DNA from: Candidatus Stercoripulliclostridium merdigallinarum
GTDB lineage: Bacteria > Bacillota > Clostridia > Christensenellales > DTU072
Length of the DNA: 15,396 nucleotides
Direction of reading: 5' to 3'
NCBI GenBank assembly: GCA_018714575.1
Contig: DVNF01000159.1
Coordinates: 1 to 15,396, forward strand
Part shown: one piece after another, positions 7,691-14,252 of the stretch
Layout: every line of letters starts with the position of its first letter
Numbering within the stretch: the stretch's first letter is position 1
Notes under the pieces: generated by a model
The model's input: the letters and a program-made list of their open reading frames with translations, nothing else
Databases searched by the model: none
What the model was told of the DNA's origin: nothing
Made by a program: the position numbers and the translations under genes

Positions 7691-7770
7691 GCATACGGGA
7701 GCGTATATTAAGCGTATGCAGGAGCGTATTAGCATATGCGCATATGCGTATAAGCGCATAAGTGCATAAG
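7691..7770. repeat. Cluster of short repeats and palindromes between metG and tatD
   Basis: About 80 bases built of GCGTAT/GCATA words. It contains the perfect 16-bp palindrome GCATATGCGCATATGC (7732-7747), the stem GCATACG/CGTATGC (7691-7697 with 7713-7719), the stem TATGCGC/GCGCATA (7735-7741 with 7754-7760), and direct copies of GGAGCGTAT at 7698 and 7721. It could fold into alternative hairpins in the metG-tatD RNA, or be a REP-like element. No U tract follows, so a simple terminator is unlikely. Confidence 0.6.
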
Positions 7771-7819
7771 CCGATAAACTAATAAACGCATTGAATCGGG
7801 GAACATAAAAACACATTAT

Positions 7820-8578
7820 ATGCTGATAGACACACATGCACATATAAACGATGAACGGCTGCTCCCGAGGGCAGCCGAAATTCACGAAAGCATGCCCGAA
7901 AAAGGCATTGAATCGTTGATTGTCGTGGGATACGAGCGGCCTTCGTCCGAAAGTGCAGTCGAACTCAGCCTGAAATATCCGCGATTTTACGCTGCGGTGG
8001 GGATACATCCTCACGATTCGAAAACGGCGTCGATAGAGGATTACGACCGTTTTAAAGAATTATCGGAACTGCCTAAGACCGTGGCTATAGGCGAGATCGG
8101 CTTGGATTATTACTATGACCTCAGCGACCGCGACGTTCAGAAAAGGGTGTTTCACGAACAGATAGAACTTGCGCATTCCTTGAAAAAGCCGATGATATTC
8201 CATATCAGAGACGCTTACGGCGACGCTTTGCAGATATTGAAAGAGCACAGAGGGGATCTGGAATACGGCGGAGTCATGCATTGTTACGGCGGCAGTACGG
8301 AGATGATGCGTGAATTCGTAAAATTAGGTTTGCACATAGCTTTCGGCGGCGCGGTGACGTTTAAAAACTTCGGCAAAGCCGAAGTCGTAAAAGCCGTTCC
8401 CGCTGACAGGTTGTTGTTGGAAACCGATTGCCCGTATATGACTCCGGTACCTTTCCGAGGCAAGGACAACATACCGGAATATATAGCTTTCGTCAGGGAC
8501 AAAATACAGGAGTGGCGCACGGATATTTCCGTCGAGGAAGTAACGTCGGAAAACGCACGAACATTATTTAAATTATAG
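7820..8578 (+). CDS. tatD: TatD-family metal-dependent nuclease
   Basis: 252 residues, typical for TatD/YabD, a TIM-barrel metal hydrolase with 3'-5' DNA/RNA exonuclease activity in characterised members. All metal ligands are visible: His6 and His8 (LIDTHAH), Glu92 (GEIGLDYYYD), His128 (IFHIRDA), His154 (MHCYGG) and Asp203 (LETDCPY). The C-terminal NARTLF is also standard. The ATG gives the expected first residues, but no Shine-Dalgarno is at normal distance (CGGGGA is about 17 bases away). It follows metG after 152 bases with no terminator and precedes the radical SAM gene by 13 bases. Confidence 0.93.
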   Translation: MLIDTHAHINDERLLPRAAEIHESMPEKGIESLIVVGYERPSSESAVELSLKYPRFYAAVGIHPHDSKTASIEDYDRFKELSELPKTVAIGEIGLDYYYDLSDRDVQKRVFHEQIELAHSLKKPMIFHIRDAYGDALQILKEHRGDLEYGGVMHCYGGSTEMMREFVKLGLHIAFGGAVTFKNFGKAEVVKAVPADRLLLETDCPYMTPVPFRGKDNIPEYIAFVRDKIQEWRTDISVEEVTSENARTLFKL

Positions 8579-8591
8579 AAAATATAGAATT

Positions 8592-9179
8592 ATGGATACT
8601 TATACTTACAGAATCGGAAACAAGATATACGTAAACCTGACTAATCGTTGCTCGAACGATTGTGAATTTTGCGTCAGGCGCACAGACGCGTTTAAGGAGA
8701 TCGGCTTATGGCTGAAACACGAACCCACCGCCGAAGAGGTCATTAACTCGTTCGAGGATCTGGACTCTGCGGAAGAAGTCGTCTTTTGCGGCTACGGCGA
8801 ACCGATGTACAGGCTGGACGTCATGTTGGAAGTCGCAGCTTATTTGAAATCGAAAGGCAAAAAGACGCGCGTAAATACCAACGGACAGGCGGAACTGATA
8901 ATCGGACCGGGAGTTCCGGAACGTTTGCACGGGCTGATAGACACCGTCAACGTTTCGTTGAACGAAACTTCGGCAAAGGCGTACCAGGATCTTTGCCACA
9001 GCGAATTCGGCGAAAAAGCTTTTTATGCGATGCTGGATTTTGCCAAAGCCTGCAAACAGTACGTTCCGCGCGTCGTACTGTCCATAGTCGACGTAGTGGG
9101 GGAAGAATCTTTGGAACAAGCGGAAGAGATCGCAAAGGCTCTGGGCGTAGAATTGCGCGTCAGAAAGTACGTAAAATAG
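8592..9179 (+). CDS. TatD-linked radical SAM protein
   Basis: A small (195-residue) radical S-adenosylmethionine protein. It has the CX3CX2C cluster motif (Cys20, Cys24, Cys27) for the 4Fe-4S that splits SAM, the GGEP-like GYGEP (67-71), NTNG (95-98) and VNVSLN (119-124) strands of the partial barrel. It lacks a C-terminal auxiliary-cluster (SPASM) domain. It matches the known TatD-associated radical SAM family (TIGR04038 type), whose members sit beside tatD and have no established reaction; the 13-base gap to tatD here fits. No Shine-Dalgarno is seen before the ATG. What it modifies is unknown. Confidence 0.85.
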   Translation: MDTYTYRIGNKIYVNLTNRCSNDCEFCVRRTDAFKEIGLWLKHEPTAEEVINSFEDLDSAEEVVFCGYGEPMYRLDVMLEVAAYLKSKGKKTRVNTNGQAELIIGPGVPERLHGLIDTVNVSLNETSAKAYQDLCHSEFGEKAFYAMLDFAKACKQYVPRVVLSIVDVVGEESLEQAEEIAKALGVELRVRKYVK

Positions 9180-9217
9180 AACTTGCGGCAGTAACCGCCG
9201 TCATAAATCGATTTATC

Positions 9218-9245
9218 GGAGTCCGAAGCCGGGCTCCTTTTTTTT
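9218..9245 (+). terminator. Strong intrinsic terminator after the radical SAM gene
   Basis: GGAGTCCG pairs with CGGGCTCC (one G-U) around the loop AAGC, followed directly by eight T. It closes the metG-tatD-radical SAM unit. Confidence 0.9.
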
Positions 9246-9257
9246 GCGACGCGTCCG

Positions 9258-9290
9258 AATAAGTTTCTTTATTAATAAACTTATTAAGTT
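9258..9290. promoter_or_regulatory. Operator-like dyad upstream of the symporter promoter
   Basis: AATAAGTTT-N10-AAACTTATT is a perfect nine-base inverted repeat (9258-9266 with 9277-9285). The right half also forms AACTT-ATT-AAGTT (9278-9290), so three AAGTT half-sites lie in a row, ending 24 bases before the -35 box. It may bind an activator or repressor of the transporter. Confidence 0.45.
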
Positions 9291-9314
9291 ATTATTTATA
9301 TTAAAGATAATACA

Positions 9315-9343
9315 TTGACAAAATTTTAGCGTTTTCGTATAAT
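9315..9343 (+). promoter_or_regulatory. Perfect consensus promoter of the symporter, predicted leaderless mRNA
   Basis: TTGACA (9315-9320), exactly 17 bases, TATAAT (9338-9343). The ATG at 9350 begins six bases after the -10 box, which is where transcription normally starts, so the mRNA should start at or next to the AUG. No Shine-Dalgarno exists between. Confidence 0.85.
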
Positions 9344-9349
9344 TACCGC

Positions 9350-10948
9350 ATGGAAAAGGCAATGTTGGCGGTTACAGGCGGGATTTGGTCGGCTTATTTG
9401 ATTTTAGTATTGTACGTCTTGGCAATGGTTGCTGTGGGCGTGGTCACTTATAAAAAGTCCAAAAGTTTGGACGGATTTTTGTTGGGCGAACGGGGAATGG
9501 GCGGTTGGATGAGCGCTTTTGCATACGGTACCACCTATTTTTCGGCAGTCGTATTTATAGGTTACGCCGGAACTTACGGCATGAGTTTGGGCTTAGGCGC
9601 GGTATGGATAGGTATCGCCAACGCGATATTGGGTTCGTTGGTAGCTTGGTTGGTGCTTGCAAAGCGCACCAGAAGCCTGTCACAAAGATATAGCGCCAGC
9701 ACTATGGCGGAGCTGTTTGAAAAAAGGTACAATTCGCGGCATATAAAATTATACGCCGCGATCGTCATATTCATCTTTTTGATCCCTTATTCCACCAGCG
9801 TTTACCAGGGCATAGCTTATCTGTCCGAGGCGGTTTTCGGGTTGGACTTTGTTTGGTGCGTAGTCATCATGGCGGTGTTGGTAGGCGTTTATCTGTTCGT
9901 AGGCGGTTATTTCGCCAATGCCGTTTCCAACTTTATACAGGGCATAATAATGTTGATCGGCGTCGTGGTAATGATAATTCTGATGCTGAAAGCTCCGGAA
10001 GTAAACGGAATAGAGGGTTTGAAGCATTTGATCGATACCGGTTACGGCTTCTTTCCCGATGCGGAAACTACGGCTACGGGCAGTTGGTTCGATTCGCCTG
10101 CCGCTCAGTTGATTTTCAATTTGCTGCTGACCTCGTTCGGAATATGGGCGGTGCCGCAATCGGTGCAAAAGTTTTTCGCTATCAGAAACGACCGTGCCGT
10201 CTTGCAAGGCAGCGTCATTTCTACTTTCTTTGCTTTGATAGTCGGCGGCGGCGCCTACTTCAACGGCTCGCTGGCACGGTTGTTCTATCCCGAAATGCCC
10301 GCAGATCCTTCGAATATTATTCCTAATATCCTGCTGTCAAACGAGATGATGAGCTATGCCGTTTTGGGCTTGATCTTCGTGTTGGTGCTGTCCGCAAGCA
10401 TGTCTACGCTGTCCTCGCTGGCTTTGGTTTCCAGCTCCTCCGTATGCATGGATATCTACCGCGGATATATAAATAAGGGAGCAACGGATAAACAGGTCAA
10501 CCTGTTGGCAAGGATATTGTGCTTTGTGTTCGTCATAATCTCCGCAGTGTTTGCTATATTCGAAGTCGACGCGATAGTTACGCTGATGTCGCTGTCATGG
10601 GGAACGCTGTCGGGTTGTTTCCTGGGACCGTACGTTTACGGACTGTATTGGAAGCGCGCTAACAAAGTCGGCGCATACGCTTCCGTTACGGCGACTTTGG
10701 CTACGACGATCACGTTGATATTCGTTTTCGGCAAAATAGGAGGGGGCGAAAGCTTTACGGAGTTACTCTCCTTAGGAATAAAAAGAGCGCCGGTCATAGG
10801 AGTATTCTGTATGGTAGAATCGATGATAGTGACGCCGATAGCTTCGCTGATAGGCGAAGCCGTTGCCAAACGTAAAGGCGTCGCGCTGAACGCTCCGGAA
10901 GTCGCTGAAAAGGAAGAGGTCGCGGAAACCGTTGCCGCGAACGAATAA
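9350..10948 (+). CDS. Sodium:solute symporter (SSS family), substrate unknown
   Basis: 532 residues, rich in hydrophobic segments from about 13 to 505, in line with the 13-helix LeuT-like fold of PutP/PanF/SGLT transporters. Family marks are the first-helix region FAYGTTYFSAVVFIGYAG (57-74), AVPQSVQKFFAIRN (267-280, the QR/RFMAI-type signature) and LSASMSTLSSLALVSSSS (347-364); Ser352-Thr353 lie where PutP has Ser340-Thr341 of the Na2 site, so sodium coupling is likely. The C-terminal tail is short and acidic. It is a single-gene unit with a perfect promoter and its own terminator, so neighbours do not reveal the solute; amino acids, pantothenate, sugars and carboxylates are all carried in the family. 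Confidence 0.9.
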   Translation: MEKAMLAVTGGIWSAYLILVLYVLAMVAVGVVTYKKSKSLDGFLLGERGMGGWMSAFAYGTTYFSAVVFIGYAGTYGMSLGLGAVWIGIANAILGSLVAWLVLAKRTRSLSQRYSASTMAELFEKRYNSRHIKLYAAIVIFIFLIPYSTSVYQGIAYLSEAVFGLDFVWCVVIMAVLVGVYLFVGGYFANAVSNFIQGIIMLIGVVVMIILMLKAPEVNGIEGLKHLIDTGYGFFPDAETTATGSWFDSPAAQLIFNLLLTSFGIWAVPQSVQKFFAIRNDRAVLQGSVISTFFALIVGGGAYFNGSLARLFYPEMPADPSNIIPNILLSNEMMSYAVLGLIFVLVLSASMSTLSSLALVSSSSVCMDIYRGYINKGATDKQVNLLARILCFVFVIISAVFAIFEVDAIVTLMSLSWGTLSGCFLGPYVYGLYWKRANKVGAYASVTATLATTITLIFVFGKIGGGESFTELLSLGIKRAPVIGVFCMVESMIVTPIASLIGEAVAKRKGVALNAPEVAEKEEVAETVAANE

Positions 10949-10997
10949 GGCGACGGGCTAGATCCGATAACTTTAAAAATCCTATTCAGATTTATTC

Positions 10998-11022
10998 GAT
11001 CCGCGCTTGCGGATCTTTTTTT
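10998..11022 (+). terminator. Intrinsic terminator of the symporter gene
   Basis: GATCCGC and GCGGATC form a perfect seven-base stem with the loop GCTT, followed by seven T. Confidence 0.9.
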
Positions 11023-11043
11023 GAAAAAATTTTTAAAAAGCGC

Positions 11044-11073
11044 GTATAAAAATTTTCAGGTGAGTCGATAATC
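11044..11073 (+). promoter_or_regulatory. Possible forespore sigma-F/sigma-G promoter
   Basis: GTATA at 11044-11048 fits the -35 of sigma-F/sigma-G. GATAATC (11067-11073) lies 18 bases on and matches 5 of 7 of the sigma-G -10 CATWHTA; read as sigma-F the -10 fits in part with a 15-base spacer. No sigma-A promoter stands out in this gap. The call leans on the SpoIIQ resemblance of the downstream gene and is tentative. Confidence 0.3.
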
Positions 11074-11102
11074 GGAGCAACAGAAAAATACGGAGGTCAA
11101 TA

Positions 11103-11777
11103 ATGAAAGGTAAAGGAAACGCCCAAAAGGTCAAAGCCTTTTTCAAAAAGAACGTCTATTATATCGTCATGGTAGTATGCATATTGGCGATAGCAGCAAT
11201 GATAACCGTAGCAGTCGTCCTAGGCGGCGAAGATGCTACTCCCGCGCCGACGCCGACGCCTACGCCCGGTGACGTCACCGACCAAAATCCCCCCGACGAT
11301 TCGGACACCACAACTCCTCCCGGGGACGACAATACTCCGGTGGACACCACTCCCGAACCGATAGTATTCGCCATGCCCGTTGAAGGCGGTACGGTGATAA
11401 AAGATTACGCTATGGATACTTTGGTGTGGTCCCAGACTTTAAAACAGTATTCCGTTCACCCCGGTATCGACTTTGCCGGCGCGGAGGGAGCCAACGCTCT
11501 TGCGGTCTATGACGGCGTAGTATCCTCGGTGACTTACGACCAATTAAACGGCAACGTAGTGAAAATAGATCACGGCAACGGTTTGGTCACCATATATTCT
11601 TCGCTGAACGAACCTGTAGTGACCGAAGGTCAGACCGTGACCACGGGTACGGTATTAGGCGCGTTAAGCACTTCGGCTTCGAAGGAAATGTCTGACGGCA
11701 GTCACCTGCATTTTGAAGTCAGCTTGAACGGCGAAGTTGCGAATCCTTATGATTATTTGCCTACCGGCGATAAATAA
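11103..11777 (+). CDS. SpoIIQ-like membrane-anchored M23 (LytM) peptidase-domain protein
   Basis: 224 residues: short basic N-terminus, one membrane helix (about 19-40), a proline/threonine/aspartate-rich linker (44-86) with PTPTPTP, then an M23/LytM domain (about 88-222) outside the membrane. The zinc ligands His119 and Asp123 (HPGIDF) and His203 plus His201 (HLHFEV) are present. Where active M23 enzymes have YxHL with a catalytic His, this protein has YSSL (165-168); this YSSL form, and the layout, are typical of SpoIIQ-type proteins of spore formers, which join forespore and mother cell in engulfment. So it may bind zinc yet cut peptidoglycan poorly. GGAGGT five bases before the ATG fixes the start. 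Alternative: a general cell-wall M23 protein. Confidence 0.8.
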   Translation: MKGKGNAQKVKAFFKKNVYYIVMVVCILAIAAMITVAVVLGGEDATPAPTPTPTPGDVTDQNPPDDSDTTTPPGDDNTPVDTTPEPIVFAMPVEGGTVIKDYAMDTLVWSQTLKQYSVHPGIDFAGAEGANALAVYDGVVSSVTYDQLNGNVVKIDHGNGLVTIYSSLNEPVVTEGQTVTTGTVLGALSTSASKEMSDGSHLHFEVSLNGEVANPYDYLPTGDK

Positions 11778-11805
11778 AACGTAATAAAATCCATGCTCTC
11801 CTCAA

Positions 11806-11840
11806 ACGAAGAACGGTTCCGACAGGGAACCGTTCTTCGT
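11806..11840. terminator. Bidirectional terminator between the M23 gene and the ttcA-like gene
   Basis: A perfect 15-base stem (11806-11820 with 11826-11840) and a five-base loop GACAG, lying between two converging genes. A short T run follows on each strand (TATTT on plus, TTTG on minus), so it probably serves both. Confidence 0.75.
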
Positions 11841-11857
11841 ATTTAAGATACCTGAAA

Positions 11858-12607
11858 TTAATGTTTGGTTTTTTTTGGCGGCAACAACGAATACCTTTCG
11901 GGGGAAGTCAAAGCCGACAATATCCTGTCTTTTGCAATGGGGATCTCCTCCTGAACGGAACGGATTATATCCTTTATGTGTTCGCGTTCGGTATGGTGGT
12001 TTTCGGGGCACGGATTAGGCAGAGGAGTTAATCCGGCGCGAACCGTTGCTCCCTTAATATCGGCTTCGTCGACGTATATCAACGGTCGTATCAAAGTTAT
12101 TCCCGTCCTGGACATATACGACACCGGTTGAAAGGTGTTCAGCCTGCCTTCGTAGATCATGGACAGGAAGAAAGTTTCCACCAGATCGTCCGCGTTATGC
12201 CCCAGAGCCAGCTTGTTCAACCCCAACTCTACGCACTTACCGTTCAACGCTCCGCGCCGCATCTTTGAACACAGCGAACAGGGGTTGGATTCCTTTCTGA
12301 CGTCGAACACGACTTCGGCAATATCGGTTTTGACCGTATGATAGGGGACATCCAATTCTTCCATCAGTCGGCTAAGCGCTTCGCGTTCCTTTTCGATACC
12401 TTTGAACCCCATATCGATATTAATGGCGTGCAGTTGGAATTTGACGGGCGAAAAGCGGCGATAAAACGCCAATGCGGCGGTCAGGACCAAGCTGTCTTTA
12501 CCTCCGGACAGTCCTACGCCGATGCGATCGCCTTCGGAAATCATGCCGTAATCGTCTACGGCTTTTCGGATACACCCGATGATTTTCCTTAGCGGTTTGC
12601 TATCCAT
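11858..12607 (-). CDS. ttcA: TtcA-family tRNA thiolase (PP-loop ATPase)
   Basis: 249 residues. The PP-loop SGGKDS (34-39) binds ATP for adenylation of the target base. GHNADD (136-141) and three cysteines (Cys110 and Cys113 in NPCSLC, Cys200 in NPCPEN) match the 4Fe-4S ligands of TtcA/TtuA enzymes, which place sulfur on tRNA (2-thiocytidine 32 for TtcA). The basic C-terminal end is usual. The start overlaps the stop of the flavodiiron gene by eight bases (ATGGATAG), so translation is likely coupled, placing an oxygen-sensitive Fe-S enzyme under the promoter of an oxygen-removing one. The exact modified base is inferred; other thiolases of this COG0037 group are possible. Confidence 0.8.
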   Translation of the reverse strand: MDSKPLRKIIGCIRKAVDDYGMISEGDRIGVGLSGGKDSLVLTAALAFYRRFSPVKFQLHAINIDMGFKGIEKEREALSRLMEELDVPYHTVKTDIAEVVFDVRKESNPCSLCSKMRRGALNGKCVELGLNKLALGHNADDLVETFFLSMIYEGRLNTFQPVSYMSRTGITLIRPLIYVDEADIKGATVRAGLTPLPNPCPENHHTEREHIKDIIRSVQEEIPIAKDRILSALTSPERYSLLPPKKTKH

Positions 12608-13796
12608 TATTTTTAATGTCTTCGGCTATTGAATCCGCCAAAGTATCCAAAGCCGCATAAGTTTCGGCTTTTAAACTGCTTCTGAACGAAACGGTTTCTC
12701 CGACAAAGGCTGCGTTTTTGACTTTGCTTAGCGCTTCGCGCATCAATTTACCGCTTTGCGCCGCCCAGGAGCCGTTTTCGATAAAGGAAAATTTCCTGTT
12801 TGCGATGTCGTGACGGACGATCTCCGATATCAGCGTTTCCATATTCGTAAATATGCCGGCGTTATATGTTATCGATGCCAATACGATATGACTGTTCAGG
12901 AAACATTCGACAAGGATATACGAAAAATGCGTTTTCGAAACGTCAAAGGTAACCACGTCAGACACTCCGCGCTTTGAAAGCGCGTCTTTCAGGTATTCCG
13001 CGGCGCGTTTTGTGTTGCCGTAGACGGAAGCGTAAGCTATGACGGCGGAGGACTTTTCGGCAGCGTATGACGCCCAAGTCGTGTAATAAGCCGCAGCTTT
13101 TTCGAACAACGCTTTGGACAGTACCGGTCCGTGCAGGGGGCAAACGCGGTCGACTTCGAAAGTCACCTTTTTCAAAGCTCCCAAGACTTGCGTGCCGTAT
13201 TTGCCTACGATATTAGTGTAATATCTGCGCGCTTCGGGCAGGTATTCGTCAAATCGATCGGGAGTCAGATCTATACCGTTCTTCGTGCCGAAAGTGCCGA
13301 AAGCGTCGGCGGAAAACAACGTTTTGTCCGTTTCGTCGTAGGTAAACATGACTTCCGGCCAATGCACCATCGGAGCAAGCATGAATTTTAAAGTGTGACC
13401 GCAAGCCGTCAAAGTATCGCCTTCCTTTACAATGACCAATTCGGATTTCAAATCGGGGAAGAATCCTTCCAAGAAAACTTTGGAACGCGCGTTGACGACG
13501 ATTTTCATTGCGGGGTACTTTTCGGCAAGAGCTTTTATGGAAGCGCTGTGATCGGGCTCCATGTGGCTGACGATCAGGTAAGCCGGCTGTTTCCCCGCCA
13601 AAGCTTCCTCCGCGTTACGCAGGAACTCGTTGGTAAACGCTCCGTCCGCCGTGTCGAAGATGACGGGTTCGTTGCCCGTTAGCAGGTAGGAGTTATAGGT
13701 TACCCCGTCGGAAACGGGATAAACGTTTTCGAACAGCGCGATACGCCTGTCGAAACTGCCGATGTAATACAGATCCGATGTGATTTGCGTTTTCAT
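12600..13796 (-). CDS. Flavodiiron protein (FprA type), O2/NO reductase
   Basis: Reduces O2 to water or NO to N2O with electrons from rubredoxin. From the ATG at 13796 it has 398 residues, the usual length. The N-terminal metallo-beta-lactamase-like domain carries the diiron ligands: His78, Glu80, Asp82 and His83 in HMEPDH, His145 (VHWPE), Asp164 (SADAFG) and His222 (PLHGP). A flavodoxin domain begins near 249, with the FMN phosphate loop ASVYGNT (256-262), and NGSW (about 343) near the flavin. A TTG at 13817 in frame is rejected as start because it lies inside the promoter. It is divergent from rubredoxin, its expected donor, and co-transcribed with the TtcA-like gene. No C-terminal rubredoxin or reductase domain is fused. 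Confidence 0.93.
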   Translation of the reverse strand: MKTQITSDLYYIGSFDRRIALFENVYPVSDGVTYNSYLLTGNEPVIFDTADGAFTNEFLRNAEEALAGKQPAYLIVSHMEPDHSASIKALAEKYPAMKIVVNARSKVFLEGFFPDLKSELVIVKEGDTLTACGHTLKFMLAPMVHWPEVMFTYDETDKTLFSADAFGTFGTKNGIDLTPDRFDEYLPEARRYYTNIVGKYGTQVLGALKKVTFEVDRVCPLHGPVLSKALFEKAAAYYTTWASYAAEKSSAVIAYASVYGNTKRAAEYLKDALSKRGVSDVVTFDVSKTHFSYILVECFLNSHIVLASITYNAGIFTNMETLISEIVRHDIANRKFSFIENGSWAAQSGKLMREALSKVKNAAFVGETVSFRSSLKAETYAALDTLADSIAEDIKNNG

Positions 13797-13805
13797 AGTG
13801 TTTTG

Positions 13806-13835
13806 ATTATACAACAAAGCCTAAACAGCTTGCAA
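13806..13835 (-). promoter_or_regulatory. Promoter of the flavodiiron gene, predicted near-leaderless mRNA, with overlapping palindrome
   Basis: On the minus strand: TTGCAA (13835-13830), 18 bases, TATAAT (13811-13806). The ATG starts nine bases further on, so any leader would be three bases or so, and there is no Shine-Dalgarno. The -35 lies within the perfect ten-base palindrome GCTTGCAAGC (13828-13837); a second TTGCAA is at 13890-13895. These may be operator sites for an oxygen or NO sensor. Confidence 0.6.
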
Positions 13836-13908
13836 GCGTTTTGACTTTTCAGGGCGGAGTATCGTTAAAAGGTATAGCCGAATAAAGCTTTGCAAAATAC
13901 AAAAATAC

Positions 13909-13937
13909 TTGCGCTTTTTTCGGCTATCTTATATAAT
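13909..13937 (+). promoter_or_regulatory. Promoter of the rubredoxin gene
   Basis: TTGCGC (13909-13914), 17 bases, perfect TATAAT (13932-13937). CGGCT (13921-13925) and AGCCG (13952-13956) flank the -10 as an inverted repeat, and ATAGCCG at 13874-13880 is inverted relative to CGGCTAT at 13921-13927. The leader would be about 45 bases. Confidence 0.6.
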
Positions 13938-13988
13938 TGAAATACGGTGACAGCCGAAACTTGGGTAATACCCGAAAGGAGAACGTGT

Positions 13989-14123
13989 ATGAAGTATATT
14001 TGCGATGTATGCGGCTATGAATACGACGAGGAAGCCGAAGGCGTAAAGTGGGAAGACCTTCCCGAAGATTTTGTTTGCCCCCTGTGCGGAGTAGGCAAAG
14101 ATCAATTCAGTCCTGCCGAATAA
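13989..14123 (+). CDS. Rubredoxin
   Basis: A 44-residue one-iron electron carrier. It begins MKYICDVCGYEYDEEAEG and has the two iron-binding pairs Cys5/Cys8 (CDVCGY) and Cys30/Cys33 (CPLCG), with the usual Trp21 and Phe28. At 44 residues it is somewhat shorter than the common 52-54: the segment between the cysteine pairs is trimmed, and the typical GI.PGT..EDLP stretch appears only as GVKWEDLPEDFVCP. AAAGGAG at 13975-13981, seven bases before the ATG, supports the start. It is divergent from the flavodiiron gene, for which it is the natural electron donor, and is followed by a hairpin terminator. Confidence 0.93.
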   Translation: MKYICDVCGYEYDEEAEGVKWEDLPEDFVCPLCGVGKDQFSPAE

Positions 14124-14141
14124 ATCAATCGACACCGAAAA

Positions 14142-14169
14142 GAGCCGTCCGAAATAGGGCGGCTCCTTT
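14142..14169 (+). terminator. Terminator of the rubredoxin gene
   Basis: GAGCCGTCC pairs with GGGCGGCTC (one G-U) around GAAATA. The T run after it is short (CTTTG), so termination may be partial. Confidence 0.65.
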
Positions 14170-14183
14170 GGCAACGTACTTAC

Positions 14184-14212
14184 TTGAATTTTCGGTACGT
14201 ATTCAGTTTAAT
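14184..14212 (+). promoter_or_regulatory. Promoter of rsmA
   Basis: TTGAAT (14184-14189), 17 bases, TTTAAT (14207-14212). The leader would be about 34 bases and holds no Shine-Dalgarno. Confidence 0.5.
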
Positions 14213-14252
14213 AAAAATACGGCAAATTATACCGAAAAAGTTTTGGTAAATA

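Noticed and set aside
11248..11270. Short ACGCC-type tandem repeats in the M23 gene
   Set aside because: They simply encode the Pro-Thr linker, a common feature of wall-spanning proteins, and do not form a CRISPR or mobile repeat.
13797..13817. A TTG start that would extend the flavodiiron protein by seven residues
   Set aside because: The extension contains the TATAAT box itself; the ATG at 13796 gives the normal family start.
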